Assembly: GCA_036502105.1 (NCBI GenBank)
Contig: DASXZE010000062.1
Location: forward strand, 12,410 to 76,409
Reading direction: 5' to 3'
DNA from: Angelobacter sp036502105
GTDB lineage: Bacteria; Acidobacteriota; Terriglobia; Terriglobales; Acidobacteriaceae
Length of the DNA stretch: 64,000 bases
The position numbers and the translations under genes were made by a program. The stretch's first letter is position 1, and every line of letters starts with the position of its first letter. Below, in pieces: positions 37,334 to 45,780 of the stretch. The notes below the pieces were generated by a model that saw nothing but the letters and a program-made list of their open reading frames with translations, had not been told where the DNA came from and did no database searches.

Positions 37334-37759
37334 AAAGATAATCAGCGTTCAATCTTGACAACTTCACAAGAATACTCCATGAAACCACGCCTGCTGCAAA
37401 GATTTCCCATGATTATTTCATCTGTCGCAAAATGCTTTTCGGCTGCTGGCACAAATGTTAAAAAGCTCTACGGCAAGCGGCTATCATGGACGATTCCAGC
37501 AGCAGCATGAGAGTCCTTTAAGCCAGCTCTGAAGTCTTGCTCTGTGAGTAGAAATTTATGCCTTTCATTTGTTCTGCTGGGCAGCTTCTGATGTATATAA
37601 AGACAACTAACTCTTTCTACTTGTCGTGCTGCTTGCGACGAAGGGCCGCGAACCCGCAAAGCGCGGCCCTTCTTTATGCCACCATCATAGGCAGATGGTT
37701 TGCGTTATTTGTGAATCGCGCTCCAGAAATTGTGAAAAAACTCTGGCTTAGCGGTTTTT
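37334..37759. other. Gene-poor stretch between hypothetical gene and FkbM relic end
   Basis: About 425 bases with only short frames lacking ribosome sites or family resemblance. The one visible structure is the strong hairpin at 37641-37671, listed separately. Confidence 0.4.
37641..37671. terminator. Strong orphan hairpin, possible terminator
   Basis: AAGGGCCGCG and CGCGGCCCTT are perfect 10-bp arms around an 11-base loop, followed on the plus strand by CTTTATG and on the minus strand by CGTCGC. It could end the minus-strand FkbM transcript or a plus-strand transcript starting in the gene-free stretch; the T-run is weak in both directions. Confidence 0.45.
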
Positions 37760-37839
37760 TTATTTCGGTTTTTTGTATGCAAAGGCGTGGAACTCGGTTT
37801 TGTGGGGAGAGAGTTGAACGTCACAAAATCCAAAGCTCT

Positions 37840-38574
37840 TCAAAGTCTGCACCAATCCTCTTTCGTCACGCAATAAGGCAAGAGTGCAGGATGAATTTCA
37901 CAGCAGACCATCCGGCATTCCGGAAGACTTAGAGATTTACGAAATCCCTCCAGTACAAACCCTTCATAGCCTTCTACATCGATCTTTATGACAGTAGGAG
38001 CTGGAAGATTCTGTGATTCACTAAATGTATCGCCATGGACAACGCTGATCGCTTGCTTGCTGCCCTCCGTCCAGTCGGCAGCAAGTTGGCCATGCTGAAT
38101 TGCACCCACTCCCTCACCCATATAAAGAGTATCTTCGGCATCATGGTCGCCAATCGCCGTGCGATAACAAGTAATGTTGGATAGTTGATTGATCTGGACA
38201 TTGCGCTCGAGCCGTGCAAAGCACTCTTCTTCTGGCTCGAAAGCAATCACGCGTTTCACTTTTTGCGCCAAAAGCACAGCGTAGAGACCATGGTGGGCGC
38301 CAATATCATAAGCAACATCGTCCGGATGGACTTCTGAAAGCAGGCGGACAAGGGCTTGCTCCTGGGCACACGACTCCACAATCCGTAGGTCGCGAGCGTT
38401 TGATGAAATGAACCGTCCCCCAACACCGCCTGCGGTAATTTGCAGAGAATCATTTTTCTGGGCAAAACGATAATAGAGGGCCTGGGCTTTCTTTTGCAGT
38501 CCTAACGCACGAACAACGCCACGAACTCTGGGAGAATAGGAAAAGCGACGAACAAACTGAGGAAGCAAAACCAT
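37840..38574 (-). CDS. FkbM-family methyltransferase, C-terminus frameshifted
   Basis: This is an S-adenosylmethionine-dependent methyltransferase of the FkbM family. The SAM motif I is VAYDIGAHHGLYAVLLA, followed by VIAFEPEEECFARLERN, YRTAIGDHDAEDTL and the family hallmark VIKIDVEGYEGFVLEG. The open frame ends at YCVTKEDWCRL (244 residues). In the +1-shifted frame the expected ending continues as LVQTLKSFGFCDVQLSPHKT then EFHAFAYKKPK to a stop at 37760, so one base seems missing near 37851-37858. The frame-restored protein would be about 271 residues. The truncation removes the last strand and helix, and activity is uncertain. FkbM enzymes O-methylate sugars, polyketides or lipids; the neighbourhood does not show which. 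Confidence 0.82.
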   Translation of the reverse strand: MVLLPQFVRRFSYSPRVRGVVRALGLQKKAQALYYRFAQKNDSLQITAGGVGGRFISSNARDLRIVESCAQEQALVRLLSEVHPDDVAYDIGAHHGLYAVLLAQKVKRVIAFEPEEECFARLERNVQINQLSNITCYRTAIGDHDAEDTLYMGEGVGAIQHGQLAADWTEGSKQAISVVHGDTFSESQNLPAPTVIKIDVEGYEGFVLEGFRKSLSLPECRMVCCEIHPALLPYCVTKEDWCRL

Positions 38575-38735
38575 GTCCTCGCATAAATCCGCTTTTTAGT
38601 GTTAGCGAACGTCTTTTTAGCAGCGCTCTTTTTTGTCGTCAAACGAACAAAGCGATATAGAGTGCATACTTAACGTAACACAACTCTATATCGCCGATTA
38701 TTTAATGTGGCTTCATTCAGAGACGGTTTGTTTAC

Positions 38736-39926
38736 CTAGAAAGTAAACATATCGCTCAGATCATTGCCCAACTGGTTTCTGGCATTGAGAGGAGCAAGTC
38801 CAAACGTGGATTGAATGAACTTGAGGATTGAAACATCATCCATCTGCGTGTGCGAAATAAAGTTCTTCTTGGCAAAAGGAGAAATCACCAGCAAGGGCAC
38901 GCGTGGTCCCAGACCCTGGGCATCAACTTGCGGTGGAGGAACATGGTCCCACCAGCCGCCACTTGAATCCCATATAACAACAATGGCCGTATTCGTCCAC
39001 TCAGGCGCAGCCTGTACCTGCCGTATAAAACCGTCAAGCCATGCGATGCCGTTCGTGATAGGAACACCGGTTGCCGGATGCATGCTGTGCGTGGGCCCAG
39101 GCTGCACAAATGAAACAGTGGGTAGCTTACCTGCGGCTAGGTCAGTTGAAAATTTAGTCAGGTCGCGCACATTAGTAGAAGCATGCGAGTCAGTAAAGAA
39201 CTGAAAAGGGTTTTCCTGCGCTACGTAAGCACCACAAACATTCAGGCTTTCCTGATACCACGCCCAGGTCAGCCCTTTTGCCACCAACTGGTCCCCAACG
39301 TGGGTGAACGTGTAACCTGCACTCGCTGTTACATCCGTATTGCAGGGAGCAAAGAATGGATCCACTGAAGAAGGATTGTTGTTGTCATCCGCAGCCGTTA
39401 GATAGAGTTGGTTGGTGGGAGCATCCCCCATCACTGAAGGGAAAAAATTGTCGGCCAGCGCAAATTGCTGGGCCAAGCTCCATAAAGTGCTAATTCCAGT
39501 GATAGTACTGTCATAGTGACCCATGGCAACCGTACCGTTAAAAAACGCGTATTTGTCCATTGAGCCAGAATCCCATACGCGCAAAAAATCACCACGCGCA
39601 TGTGGCAGGTCCGGCGTAGCAAGATCTGTCAATAATTGCGGCGTAACAGCAACACCGCTTGCGTCCGTCTGCGTAAAGCCAGGAACGCCCGGCTTGATTC
39701 CATTGGCGCCAGGGAATGTTCCAAATAAATTATCAAACGAACGGTTTTGCATGATTACTACAATTACGTTCTTAATCGGCACGCTTTGTGCCGTAGGAGT
39801 GGGAGTAGGCGTTGGAGAAGTGGAAGGAGACGAACCTTTCACACCGCCACAACCAATTATTAGGGCCAGAACCATGGGGCTTAAAAAAAACAGAGATACG
39901 CGTCTCAAGGTTATTACACCTCTCAT
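38736..39926 (-). CDS. Phosphoesterase-family lipoprotein (phospholipase C / acid phosphatase-like)
   Basis: This 396-residue secreted lipoprotein has a signal ending LALIIGC-GG, then a Ser/Pro/Thr linker (SPSTSPTPTPTPT), then the PF04185-type phosphoesterase fold: VIVVIMQNRSFDNLFGTFPG, the Ser-containing GDAPTNQLY segment, SFVQPGPTHSMHP and IVVIWDSSGGWWDHVPPP. In the family the first motif is MQENRSFD and the late motif is a D-D/E pair before GG. Here the Glu of ENRSFD is deleted and the late pair reads DS. Both positions are metal ligands in Francisella AcpA as I recall it, so activity may be reduced or different. It is a stand-alone gene with about 160 bases to FkbM. Confidence 0.88.
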   Translation of the reverse strand: MRGVITLRRVSLFFLSPMVLALIIGCGGVKGSSPSTSPTPTPTPTAQSVPIKNVIVVIMQNRSFDNLFGTFPGANGIKPGVPGFTQTDASGVAVTPQLLTDLATPDLPHARGDFLRVWDSGSMDKYAFFNGTVAMGHYDSTITGISTLWSLAQQFALADNFFPSVMGDAPTNQLYLTAADDNNNPSSVDPFFAPCNTDVTASAGYTFTHVGDQLVAKGLTWAWYQESLNVCGAYVAQENPFQFFTDSHASTNVRDLTKFSTDLAAGKLPTVSFVQPGPTHSMHPATGVPITNGIAWLDGFIRQVQAAPEWTNTAIVVIWDSSGGWWDHVPPPQVDAQGLGPRVPLLVISPFAKKNFISHTQMDDVSILKFIQSTFGLAPLNARNQLGNDLSDMFTF

Positions 39927-40134
39927 AGTCTTTGAGATACGCGGGCCCTCTACAGTTGGCTTAACAATCTATGTTTTTTAAACTAGAATCCACATTTAAT
40001 CCCTTGGGACTAAGGCCTGCTGCGAGAACTAAAGCAGAGTGACGGATGCGAAGGGATTGCAAACGAGCGTCTTCCGGTTTGTTCTAATGCGCGCGGCGTA
40101 ACTTTCAGAGGATGTAATCTCAATAGCGGCTAGT

Positions 40135-40827
40135 TTGCATGCAGAATTTATTGCGAGATTTCTGCTTTCGTATTGTCCGGCCCGGGTCAGGCAAACTTAC
40201 CGCCCGGAATCAACGCTGCGGATATTGCGCGCGGCCACATGGGGTGGCCTCGGGCAATTACTGCTGGCGGGATTCGCTCTGGTTCTGGGACTAAAAAACT
40301 ATTTCTTCACACGCTTACATGCTTTGGCGCCACATGCTGACGGAGTGAATTCAACCGGGGAAGCCGTTATTGTCTGGATGGTTGCGTTTGAGTATCTCCT
40401 GCACCCCCTCTCATTGCTCCTGATCTATCTGGCGATTGAAGGCTCGATCCGTTTTGTGGGTGGGCTAATTGCGGGCGAAGTAGTTCCCAGCATGGCGATA
40501 TCTCTTCTCTTCAAGGTATCTGACGTACTCACACGATCACACGCCCAGCGCCAATCTTTCCCTGCTATACCCGATCTCATTGAACATTTGCCAGATGGCC
40601 GTGTTCAGATCTCTTCCGCGAAGGCAAAGATCGGCTGGAATGCAAGCATCACCGTTGGAATCAGCAGCCAATGGTTTGAGGTGGAGCGAGAGGAAGAGGG
40701 CAAGGCACCACGTCCATTCACCTATATTTTGCGTCCGGCGCCACTTGGAAAAATTCTGCGCCGCTATGAAGAATATGATCTTGCCGCCACTTTGGATAAA
40801 AGTGCCGCAAAAGAACCCGGCCAATAA
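40135..40827 (+). CDS. Hypothetical membrane protein
   Basis: This 230-residue protein has two to three hydrophobic segments in its first 130 residues (GGLGQLLLAGFALVLGLKNY, VIVWMVAFEYLLHPLSLLLI, GGLIAGEVVPSMAISLLF). A soluble C-terminal domain follows with beta-rich character (LPDGRVQISSAKAKIGWNAS, PFTYILRPAPLGKILRRYEE). It is not a family I recognise. The start is uncertain: the frame begins with a TTG without a clear ribosome site. It is followed after 79 bases by the NUDIX fusion gene on the same strand and may be co-transcribed. Confidence 0.65.
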   Translation: MHAEFIARFLLSYCPARVRQTYRPESTLRILRAATWGGLGQLLLAGFALVLGLKNYFFTRLHALAPHADGVNSTGEAVIVWMVAFEYLLHPLSLLLIYLAIEGSIRFVGGLIAGEVVPSMAISLLFKVSDVLTRSHAQRQSFPAIPDLIEHLPDGRVQISSAKAKIGWNASITVGISSQWFEVEREEEGKAPRPFTYILRPAPLGKILRRYEEYDLAATLDKSAAKEPGQ

Positions 40828-40906
40828 AAATATCTCTCCACTTTAAAATCAGCTCTGGATTTTTCTCGATTACCGTTTACAATCCAAAATTAGAATTTCT
40901 TCAACT

Positions 40907-42226
40907 ATGGCGACATCAATTGCTCCGATCGTTCCGGTAGACCCGCCGGTCATCAAAGCCGCTGGTGGTATTCTGCAGCGCGGTACTCCTCGTGGCGACG
41001 AAGTGATGATTGTCTACCGCAAACGCCATCAGGATTGGACCCTTCCCCGCGGCAAAGTAAAAGATGGCGAGTCTTTTCAGGAAGCCGCCATGCGCGAAGT
41101 TCAGGATGAAACTGGCTGCTCCTGCCGAATTGGGAATTACCTGGGCACCATCAGCTATTCAGATGATGGCGTGCCCAAAGTCGTGCTTTTCTGGAAGATG
41201 TCTCTGGTTGAAGAAAAAGGCACCAAGAACAATGAGGACATAGGCGAAGCACTCTGGCTGCCGGTTCCTGCCGCCATTGAACGGCTCACCCATGCGCAGG
41301 AAAAGGCATTGCTCTCCCGCGTTGGGAGCTTACCCAAGCCGGCACAGCCCCAGACTGAGCCGATCGCGCCAATTGAGAGCCAGCCACCAGCGCTGGTACC
41401 ACGAAGCGGCAAGAATTCTTCGGTTGAAGATAACCGTGCCTACTCTCGCTTGCTGCGCGAATGCGAGGCATTTCGTGTGGAGTTGAGTTTTCTTGAGCGC
41501 CGTAATGCTCGCGGTGAAAACTTCTGGGCGGCGGCAGCCAATGAGCAATTGAATAACGTACAGCGCTGCCTCGCCAGCAATGACATTGAAGGCGGTTGGT
41601 TCTGCCTGCACGCCGCGCAACGCTATGCCGTGTTTGGCATGAATGCCACTGAGCTGGCCAATCGAGCACAAGTTCTCCGCGAAGAAGCCCTGAAAATCAC
41701 CTCCTGGCGGGCTGAAGCCATTGAGAACCTGCTCACCATTGGTAATGAGACTCTCACCGCTGAGCGCGTGGCTGACGCAATGGCCCTGCGCAATGAAGAC
41801 TCAACCAATCAGTATTACAAGACCCGGCTCACCGGAGATCAGCTTCGCGTTTTGCTCATTATCTGCGGACTTGCCGCAGTCGCGCTCGCGCCGTTTCTAT
41901 TTCTCTCTGGCCGTATTCCAATGGTCGCTGCCGTCTTGTTCTTCGGCCTTCTTGGTTCTGCCTTTTGTTCAGCGCAATCTCTGATTCTTGGGCGGGTGGA
42001 ATCCAGAATCTCCAATCTCTTCATCACCCTAACGCCTGTGCTCTTTGGCGCCATTGCCGGCCTCGCCGGATATGCCATTTATGAATATATGTCTGTCCTC
42101 ACGTTTCATACCGGTGAGCGCCATACCAGCGCTGTGCTGGGACTGGCATTCCTGTTTGGATGTCTCGGACAACGTTTGCTCGCGCGCATTGCCGGCGGTC
42201 GCAAGAGAAAGAAAGTTCGCGCATAG
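40907..42226 (+). CDS. NUDIX hydrolase fused to a four-TM membrane domain
   Basis: This 439-residue protein has three parts. Residues 15-135 are a NUDIX hydrolase: the Nudix box GX5EX7REUXEEXGU is intact at 49-71 (GKVKDGESFQEAAMREVQDE then TGC), preceded by KRHQDWTLPRG as in diphosphoinositol/Ap4A-type NUDIX enzymes. Residues about 165-300 are a charged helical linker (RLLRECEAFRVELSFLERRN). Residues about 305-430 form four hydrophobic helices (LRVLLIICGLAAVALAPFLF; MVAAVLFFGLLGSAFCSAQS; LFITLTPVLFGAIAGLAGYA; TSAVLGLAFLFGCLGQRLLA). A membrane-tethered nucleotide hydrolase is implied, with the NUDIX domain in the cytosol. NUDIX enzymes hydrolyse nucleoside diphosphates linked to other groups; the substrate is unknown. 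Confidence 0.88.
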   Translation: MATSIAPIVPVDPPVIKAAGGILQRGTPRGDEVMIVYRKRHQDWTLPRGKVKDGESFQEAAMREVQDETGCSCRIGNYLGTISYSDDGVPKVVLFWKMSLVEEKGTKNNEDIGEALWLPVPAAIERLTHAQEKALLSRVGSLPKPAQPQTEPIAPIESQPPALVPRSGKNSSVEDNRAYSRLLRECEAFRVELSFLERRNARGENFWAAAANEQLNNVQRCLASNDIEGGWFCLHAAQRYAVFGMNATELANRAQVLREEALKITSWRAEAIENLLTIGNETLTAERVADAMALRNEDSTNQYYKTRLTGDQLRVLLIICGLAAVALAPFLFLSGRIPMVAAVLFFGLLGSAFCSAQSLILGRVESRISNLFITLTPVLFGAIAGLAGYAIYEYMSVLTFHTGERHTSAVLGLAFLFGCLGQRLLARIAGGRKRKKVRA

Positions 42227-42305
42227 CAGCCGGTAGGCTGAATTATATTTACAGTCGAAATTAATTCAGCGACAACGTACTATTGTTTCATCCAGCTCAC
42301 TTTCC

Positions 42306-43661
42306 ATGTCGGAACCAGCTAATTTGAACTCATCTGCTCCGCATCCCGGCGAAGCCTCTCAGCCACTAGCGCGCCGGCTCGGGCTTTTTGATACCACCAT
42401 GCTGGTCATGGGAGGCATTGTTGGCGCGGGCATCTTTATCAACCCTTATGTTGTGGCGCAGCGTGTACACACGCCGGCTCTTGTTCTGGGCGCGTGGCTC
42501 ACTGGCGGCGTGCTTGCGCTGGCCGCAGCCTTCATCTGGGCAGAACTTGCTGATCGCATGCCTCAAGTGGGCGGCCAATATGCTTATCTGCGCGAAGCCT
42601 ATCATCCGCTGGTCGCATTTCTCTATGGCTGGGTGCTGTTGCTGGTAATTCAGACCGGCGGCATGGCGGCGGTAACCGTAACTTTCGCGCGTTACTTCCT
42701 TGAGTTGACCGGCTGGCCTGCCGCTGAATGGCAGATTGCTGTGGTTACACTTCTCATTCTCACCATTGTGAATTGCATGGGTGTTCGCGCCGGAGGCACC
42801 CTGCAGAGCGTTCTGATGGCAACCAAAATCCTGGCGATCGCGCTGCTAATTGGCGTGGGCGCCTTTCTGATTCGCGGGCACATTCCCTGGCATCCCTTAC
42901 TCGACCAAAAAGTTTCAGCATCATTTTTTTCCTCGTTCGGCGCGGCCATGATCCCCGTGGTCTTTGCATATGGTGGATGGCAGACTGCCAGCTTTGTTTC
43001 CGGCGAGATGAAAAATCCACGGCGTGATCTGCCTCGCGCATTGGTTCTTGGCGTCATAGGTGTTGCGCTGCTTTACACGCTGGTGAACTTTGTTTACGTG
43101 CGCGCTTTGGGCGTTGCGGCTTTGGCGGAAACGCACACCCCCGCTTCTGCGGTAATGCGTATGGCACTGGGTTCAAAAGGCGCAACCCTGATTGCCCTGG
43201 GCATTGCCGTTTCAACTCTCGGCTTTCTCAGCCAGAGCGTACTTACTGCGCCGCGCGTTTATTTTGCCATGGCGGAAGATGGTGTTTTCTTTCGCCAGCT
43301 TGCCTGGATCCACCCGCGTACGCGTGTACCTGTAATTGCCATCGCGGTGCAAAGCGTTTGGACCATGGTCATTCTGCTCACTGGCAGCTTTGGCACAATC
43401 TTGAACTACGTGATTTCCATGGACGCTATTTTCTGGGGCTTGACCGCAGGCTGCTTGTTCATCCTGCGCCGGCGAATGCGGGAGCGATCCGCCTTTAGCA
43501 TGCCCGGACATCCATACACCACTGCTCTTTTCTGCCTGGTTTGCGCCGGAGTTGTAGCCAACACGGTTTATACATTTCCCGCGAACACTCTCATCGGCGT
43601 GGCGATTCTGGCCACCGGCGTTCCCGTGTATTACATTTGGAAGCGGATCTCACACACATGA
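42306..43661 (+). CDS. APC-family amino acid permease
   Basis: This 451-residue protein with about 12 TM helices belongs to the amino acid-polyamine-organocation superfamily, L-type/LAT-like group. The substrate-binding TM1 motif is GGIVGAGIFINPYVVAQ, TM6 has PVVFAYGGWQTASFVSGEMK then NPRRDLPRAL, and the QVGGQYAYLREAYHPLVAFL segment lies in TM3. Its TGA overlaps the ATG of a PLP aminotransferase gene (ATGA), so both are likely made together: import of an amino acid or amine followed by transamination. The substrate is not evident. Confidence 0.92.
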   Translation: MSEPANLNSSAPHPGEASQPLARRLGLFDTTMLVMGGIVGAGIFINPYVVAQRVHTPALVLGAWLTGGVLALAAAFIWAELADRMPQVGGQYAYLREAYHPLVAFLYGWVLLLVIQTGGMAAVTVTFARYFLELTGWPAAEWQIAVVTLLILTIVNCMGVRAGGTLQSVLMATKILAIALLIGVGAFLIRGHIPWHPLLDQKVSASFFSSFGAAMIPVVFAYGGWQTASFVSGEMKNPRRDLPRALVLGVIGVALLYTLVNFVYVRALGVAALAETHTPASAVMRMALGSKGATLIALGIAVSTLGFLSQSVLTAPRVYFAMAEDGVFFRQLAWIHPRTRVPVIAIAVQSVWTMVILLTGSFGTILNYVISMDAIFWGLTAGCLFILRRRMRERSAFSMPGHPYTTALFCLVCAGVVANTVYTFPANTLIGVAILATGVPVYYIWKRISHT

Positions 43662-44770
43662 CCTACTCAAGAAGCACCGCACTCTCTCCCTACATGGAAT
43701 GGGCCAAGCTGCATTCGGCGGCCAAATTCAACCTCGCAACCAGCGGGATTGCAAACTTCCCTTTGGCGGAACTGGCCGTCACAATCGATCAGTTGGAAAT
43801 CAATGGTGCCTCGATTTATGGCTATGAACCGCTGCTTCAGACAATTGCCCGGCGCTATCGAGTTCCCCAAGAGTCGGTGGTCAGCGCGGTTGGAACATCG
43901 CTGGCCAACTATCTTGCGCTGGCCGCAACCACTGAACCCGGTGATGAAATTCTTGTCGAACAGCCGACGTACGAACTCATCCTCAGCACAGCCAAATATC
44001 TGGGGCTTGAGATCAAACGCTTTCCGCGTCGTGCAGAAAATAATTTTGGTATTGAACTGGCTGATGTTGAACGAAACATCACGCCACGTACTAAAGTGAT
44101 TGTCATCTGCAATCTGCACAACCCAACTGGTGCTATTACTCCTGATTCCAAATTGCGCGAGATAGGAGAGCTGGCGCGCAAAACCGGTGCATATGTTTTA
44201 GTGGATGAAGTTTACCGCGAAATGCTGTATGAATCAGCGCCAGCCAGCGCATTTCATATTGATCCGGAGCGCTTCATCGTGACCAACAGTCTGACTAAAG
44301 CTTACGGATTAAGCGGTCTTCGCTGCGGATGGGTCCTGGCGCCACCCGATCTCTCCCGCAGGATGTTTCGCATCAATGATTTGCACGGCGCAACGTTCGC
44401 GCATCCAGCAGAGTTATTAAGCGTGATAGCTTTTGAAAAACTTCCGCAGATTGCAGCGCGGATGAAATCCATGTTGGATGCCAATCGCCGGCTCCTTCGC
44501 GATTTTCTGCTTGGGCGCGACGATCTTGATTACTTCTGGCCTGAATATGGAACCATCGTCTTTCCGCGCCTGAAAAGCGGAGACGTGGATTCACTATGCA
44601 AAATGCTGCACGATGATTTTGAGACGAAAGTTGTTCCTGGCAGCTTCTTTGAGAACCCGGATCGCTTTCGCATGGGCGTGGGAGCGCCGACTGAATCAGT
44701 CGGCGCAGCCTTGCAGCAATTCGGCTCAGGGCTGGATCGCTACCGGGCTGGGTTAAAAGTCACAGCTTAG
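43658..44770 (+). CDS. PLP-dependent aminotransferase, class I/II
   Basis: The 370-residue fold-type I aminotransferase starts at the ATG overlapping the permease stop; the longer frame to 43541 is a read-through inside the permease gene. Key motifs are GTSLANYLAL (about 79-88, cofactor phosphate region), NLHNPTG at 152-158 (Asn and Pro of the PLP pocket), DEVYREML from 183 (Asp to the pyridine N), and SLTKAYGLSGLRCGW with Lys214 as Schiff-base lysine. The C-terminal FRMGVGAP supplies the carboxylate-binding Arg. It is cytosolic and lacks a DNA-binding domain. Substrate specificity is not known; coupling to the permease hints at catabolism of one imported amino acid. Confidence 0.92.
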   Translation: MTYSRSTALSPYMEWAKLHSAAKFNLATSGIANFPLAELAVTIDQLEINGASIYGYEPLLQTIARRYRVPQESVVSAVGTSLANYLALAATTEPGDEILVEQPTYELILSTAKYLGLEIKRFPRRAENNFGIELADVERNITPRTKVIVICNLHNPTGAITPDSKLREIGELARKTGAYVLVDEVYREMLYESAPASAFHIDPERFIVTNSLTKAYGLSGLRCGWVLAPPDLSRRMFRINDLHGATFAHPAELLSVIAFEKLPQIAARMKSMLDANRRLLRDFLLGRDDLDYFWPEYGTIVFPRLKSGDVDSLCKMLHDDFETKVVPGSFFENPDRFRMGVGAPTESVGAALQQFGSGLDRYRAGLKVTA

Positions 44771-44796
44771 GCCAGCAGAGTATCGAAACCTCGATG

Positions 44797-45243
44797 TCAG
44801 CCCTTATCCACGCCCCACTTGCCTGCGCCGTGGCAGGCAATATACAGCGCGACGAAAGAATAAATCACCGCGAGTTCCCCGCCGTTCTGAATAGGCAGAG
44901 GGCCTTTCTGCTGGTGCACCATAAAATAAGCCACAGCCATCTCTCCGCTGGAGATAAAGGCAGCCAGGTGTGTAAGCAGTCCAATCACAATGAGCACTCC
45001 GCCCACAAGCTCAATTCCAGCTCCGGTCCAACTTAAAACGTCGTGCGGTTTATGTCCGCCCAACAACCCAAAAATCTTGGTTGCGCCGTGGCAGGCAAAT
45101 AGAAAACCGAACACAATGCGCAGCGCTGCATATGCGGCTGGCTCGAGCTTTTTAGAGCATTCATTTTTCAGACCCTCAAAATTGGTAGCTGATTTAGAGC
45201 CATGATTATAACAACAGGCGCTAAAGTTGGTGCCGCAGCTCAT
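44797..45243 (-). CDS. DoxX-family membrane protein
   Basis: The 148 residues include four hydrophobic helices of the DoxX type from residue about 33 (AAYAALRIVFGFLFACHGAT, KIFGLLGGHKP, GIELVGGVLIVIGLLTHLAA, GGELAVIYSFVALYIACHGA). The first 30 residues are Cys/Ser-rich and not typical; the frame extends further to 45483, across the MarR gene, but that part is not family-like. I choose the ATG at 45243. It is divergent from a MarR regulator with only 66 bases between starts, so it is a likely MarR target. DoxX proteins have roles in redox/thiosulfate metabolism or respond to electrophiles and oxidants; here the role is unknown. Confidence 0.82.
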   Translation of the reverse strand: MSCGTNFSACCYNHGSKSATNFEGLKNECSKKLEPAAYAALRIVFGFLFACHGATKIFGLLGGHKPHDVLSWTGAGIELVGGVLIVIGLLTHLAAFISSGEMAVAYFMVHQQKGPLPIQNGGELAVIYSFVALYIACHGAGKWGVDKG

Positions 45244-45273
45244 TGGCTGTTTAAACTCTAACAGCAATTTGCT

Positions 45274-45302
45274 TTGACAAATCAAACTATATTCATTAGA
45301 TT
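45274..45302 (+). promoter_or_regulatory. Likely sigma-70 promoter of the MarR gene
   Basis: A perfect -35 (TTGACA, 45274-45279), a 17-base spacer and a 4/6 -10 box (TAGATT, 45297-45302) put the transcription start at about 45309-45310, exactly at the ATG chosen for the MarR gene. The inverted repeat TTTGA-CAAA-TCAAA (45273-45286) overlaps the -35 box and may be an operator for MarR autoregulation and control of the divergent DoxX gene. Confidence 0.6.
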
Positions 45303-45309
45303 GGCGGTA

Positions 45310-45780
45310 ATGCAGGACTCTGTCCGCCAGCTCATGGTTTTTTATCCGCAGATATACTTTGCCTGCCATACGCGGCATATACGGGACCGGCGCAGCAATA
45401 CAGTCCTGAGCGCGCATCAGGCCAGCGTTCTGGACCATCTGGATGAGGTTGAGCCCACCAACTTGCGCACGCTGGCAGCACACATGGGAGTAACCGCCTC
45501 CACTATGTCAATCACCGTCAACCGTCTGGTGCGGCAACGATATGTGGTTCGCAGGCGGGTGGCGCACGATGCGCGTCAGATTCATCTTCTCCTGACAAAA
45601 GCCGGCGTGCGAATCAAATCTGAGAAGTCCGTACTTGATCCTGCACTCGTCAAATCATTGCTGGAGCAGTTAGGCACTGACGAGCGCAAGCAGGCGCTGC
45701 ATGGCCTTAGCCTTCTCGCCCAGGCTGCGCACAAGGCGATGAAGAACAAGCAAGCCAAAACAAAAGGGAGTTCCGTATGA
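45310..45780 (+). CDS. MarR-family transcriptional regulator
   Basis: This 156-residue winged-helix regulator starts at MQDSVRQL. Helices 1-2 carry CHTRHIRDRRSNTVLSAHQA, the recognition part is LRTLAAHMGVTASTMSITVN then RLVRQRYVVRRR, and the wing is VAHDARQIHLLLTKAG. It would bind palindromic DNA as a dimer, typically responding to phenolics or oxidants. A frame from a TTG at 45274 exists, but that TTG is part of a strong -35 box, so I start at 45310; the message would then be nearly leaderless. It overlaps the following SRPBCC gene by 4 bases (ATGA). Confidence 0.88.
   Translation: MQDSVRQLMVFYPQIYFACHTRHIRDRRSNTVLSAHQASVLDHLDEVEPTNLRTLAAHMGVTASTMSITVNRLVRQRYVVRRRVAHDARQIHLLLTKAGVRIKSEKSVLDPALVKSLLEQLGTDERKQALHGLSLLAQAAHKAMKNKQAKTKGSSV

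Noticed and set aside
43541..43657. An N-terminal extension of the aminotransferase (39 residues)
   Set aside because: It lies wholly inside the permease gene, while the ATG at 43658 overlaps the permease stop in the usual coupled fashion.
45244..45483. An N-terminal extension of the DoxX protein (80 residues)
   Set aside because: It runs antisense through the MarR gene and promoter, and it is not DoxX-like.
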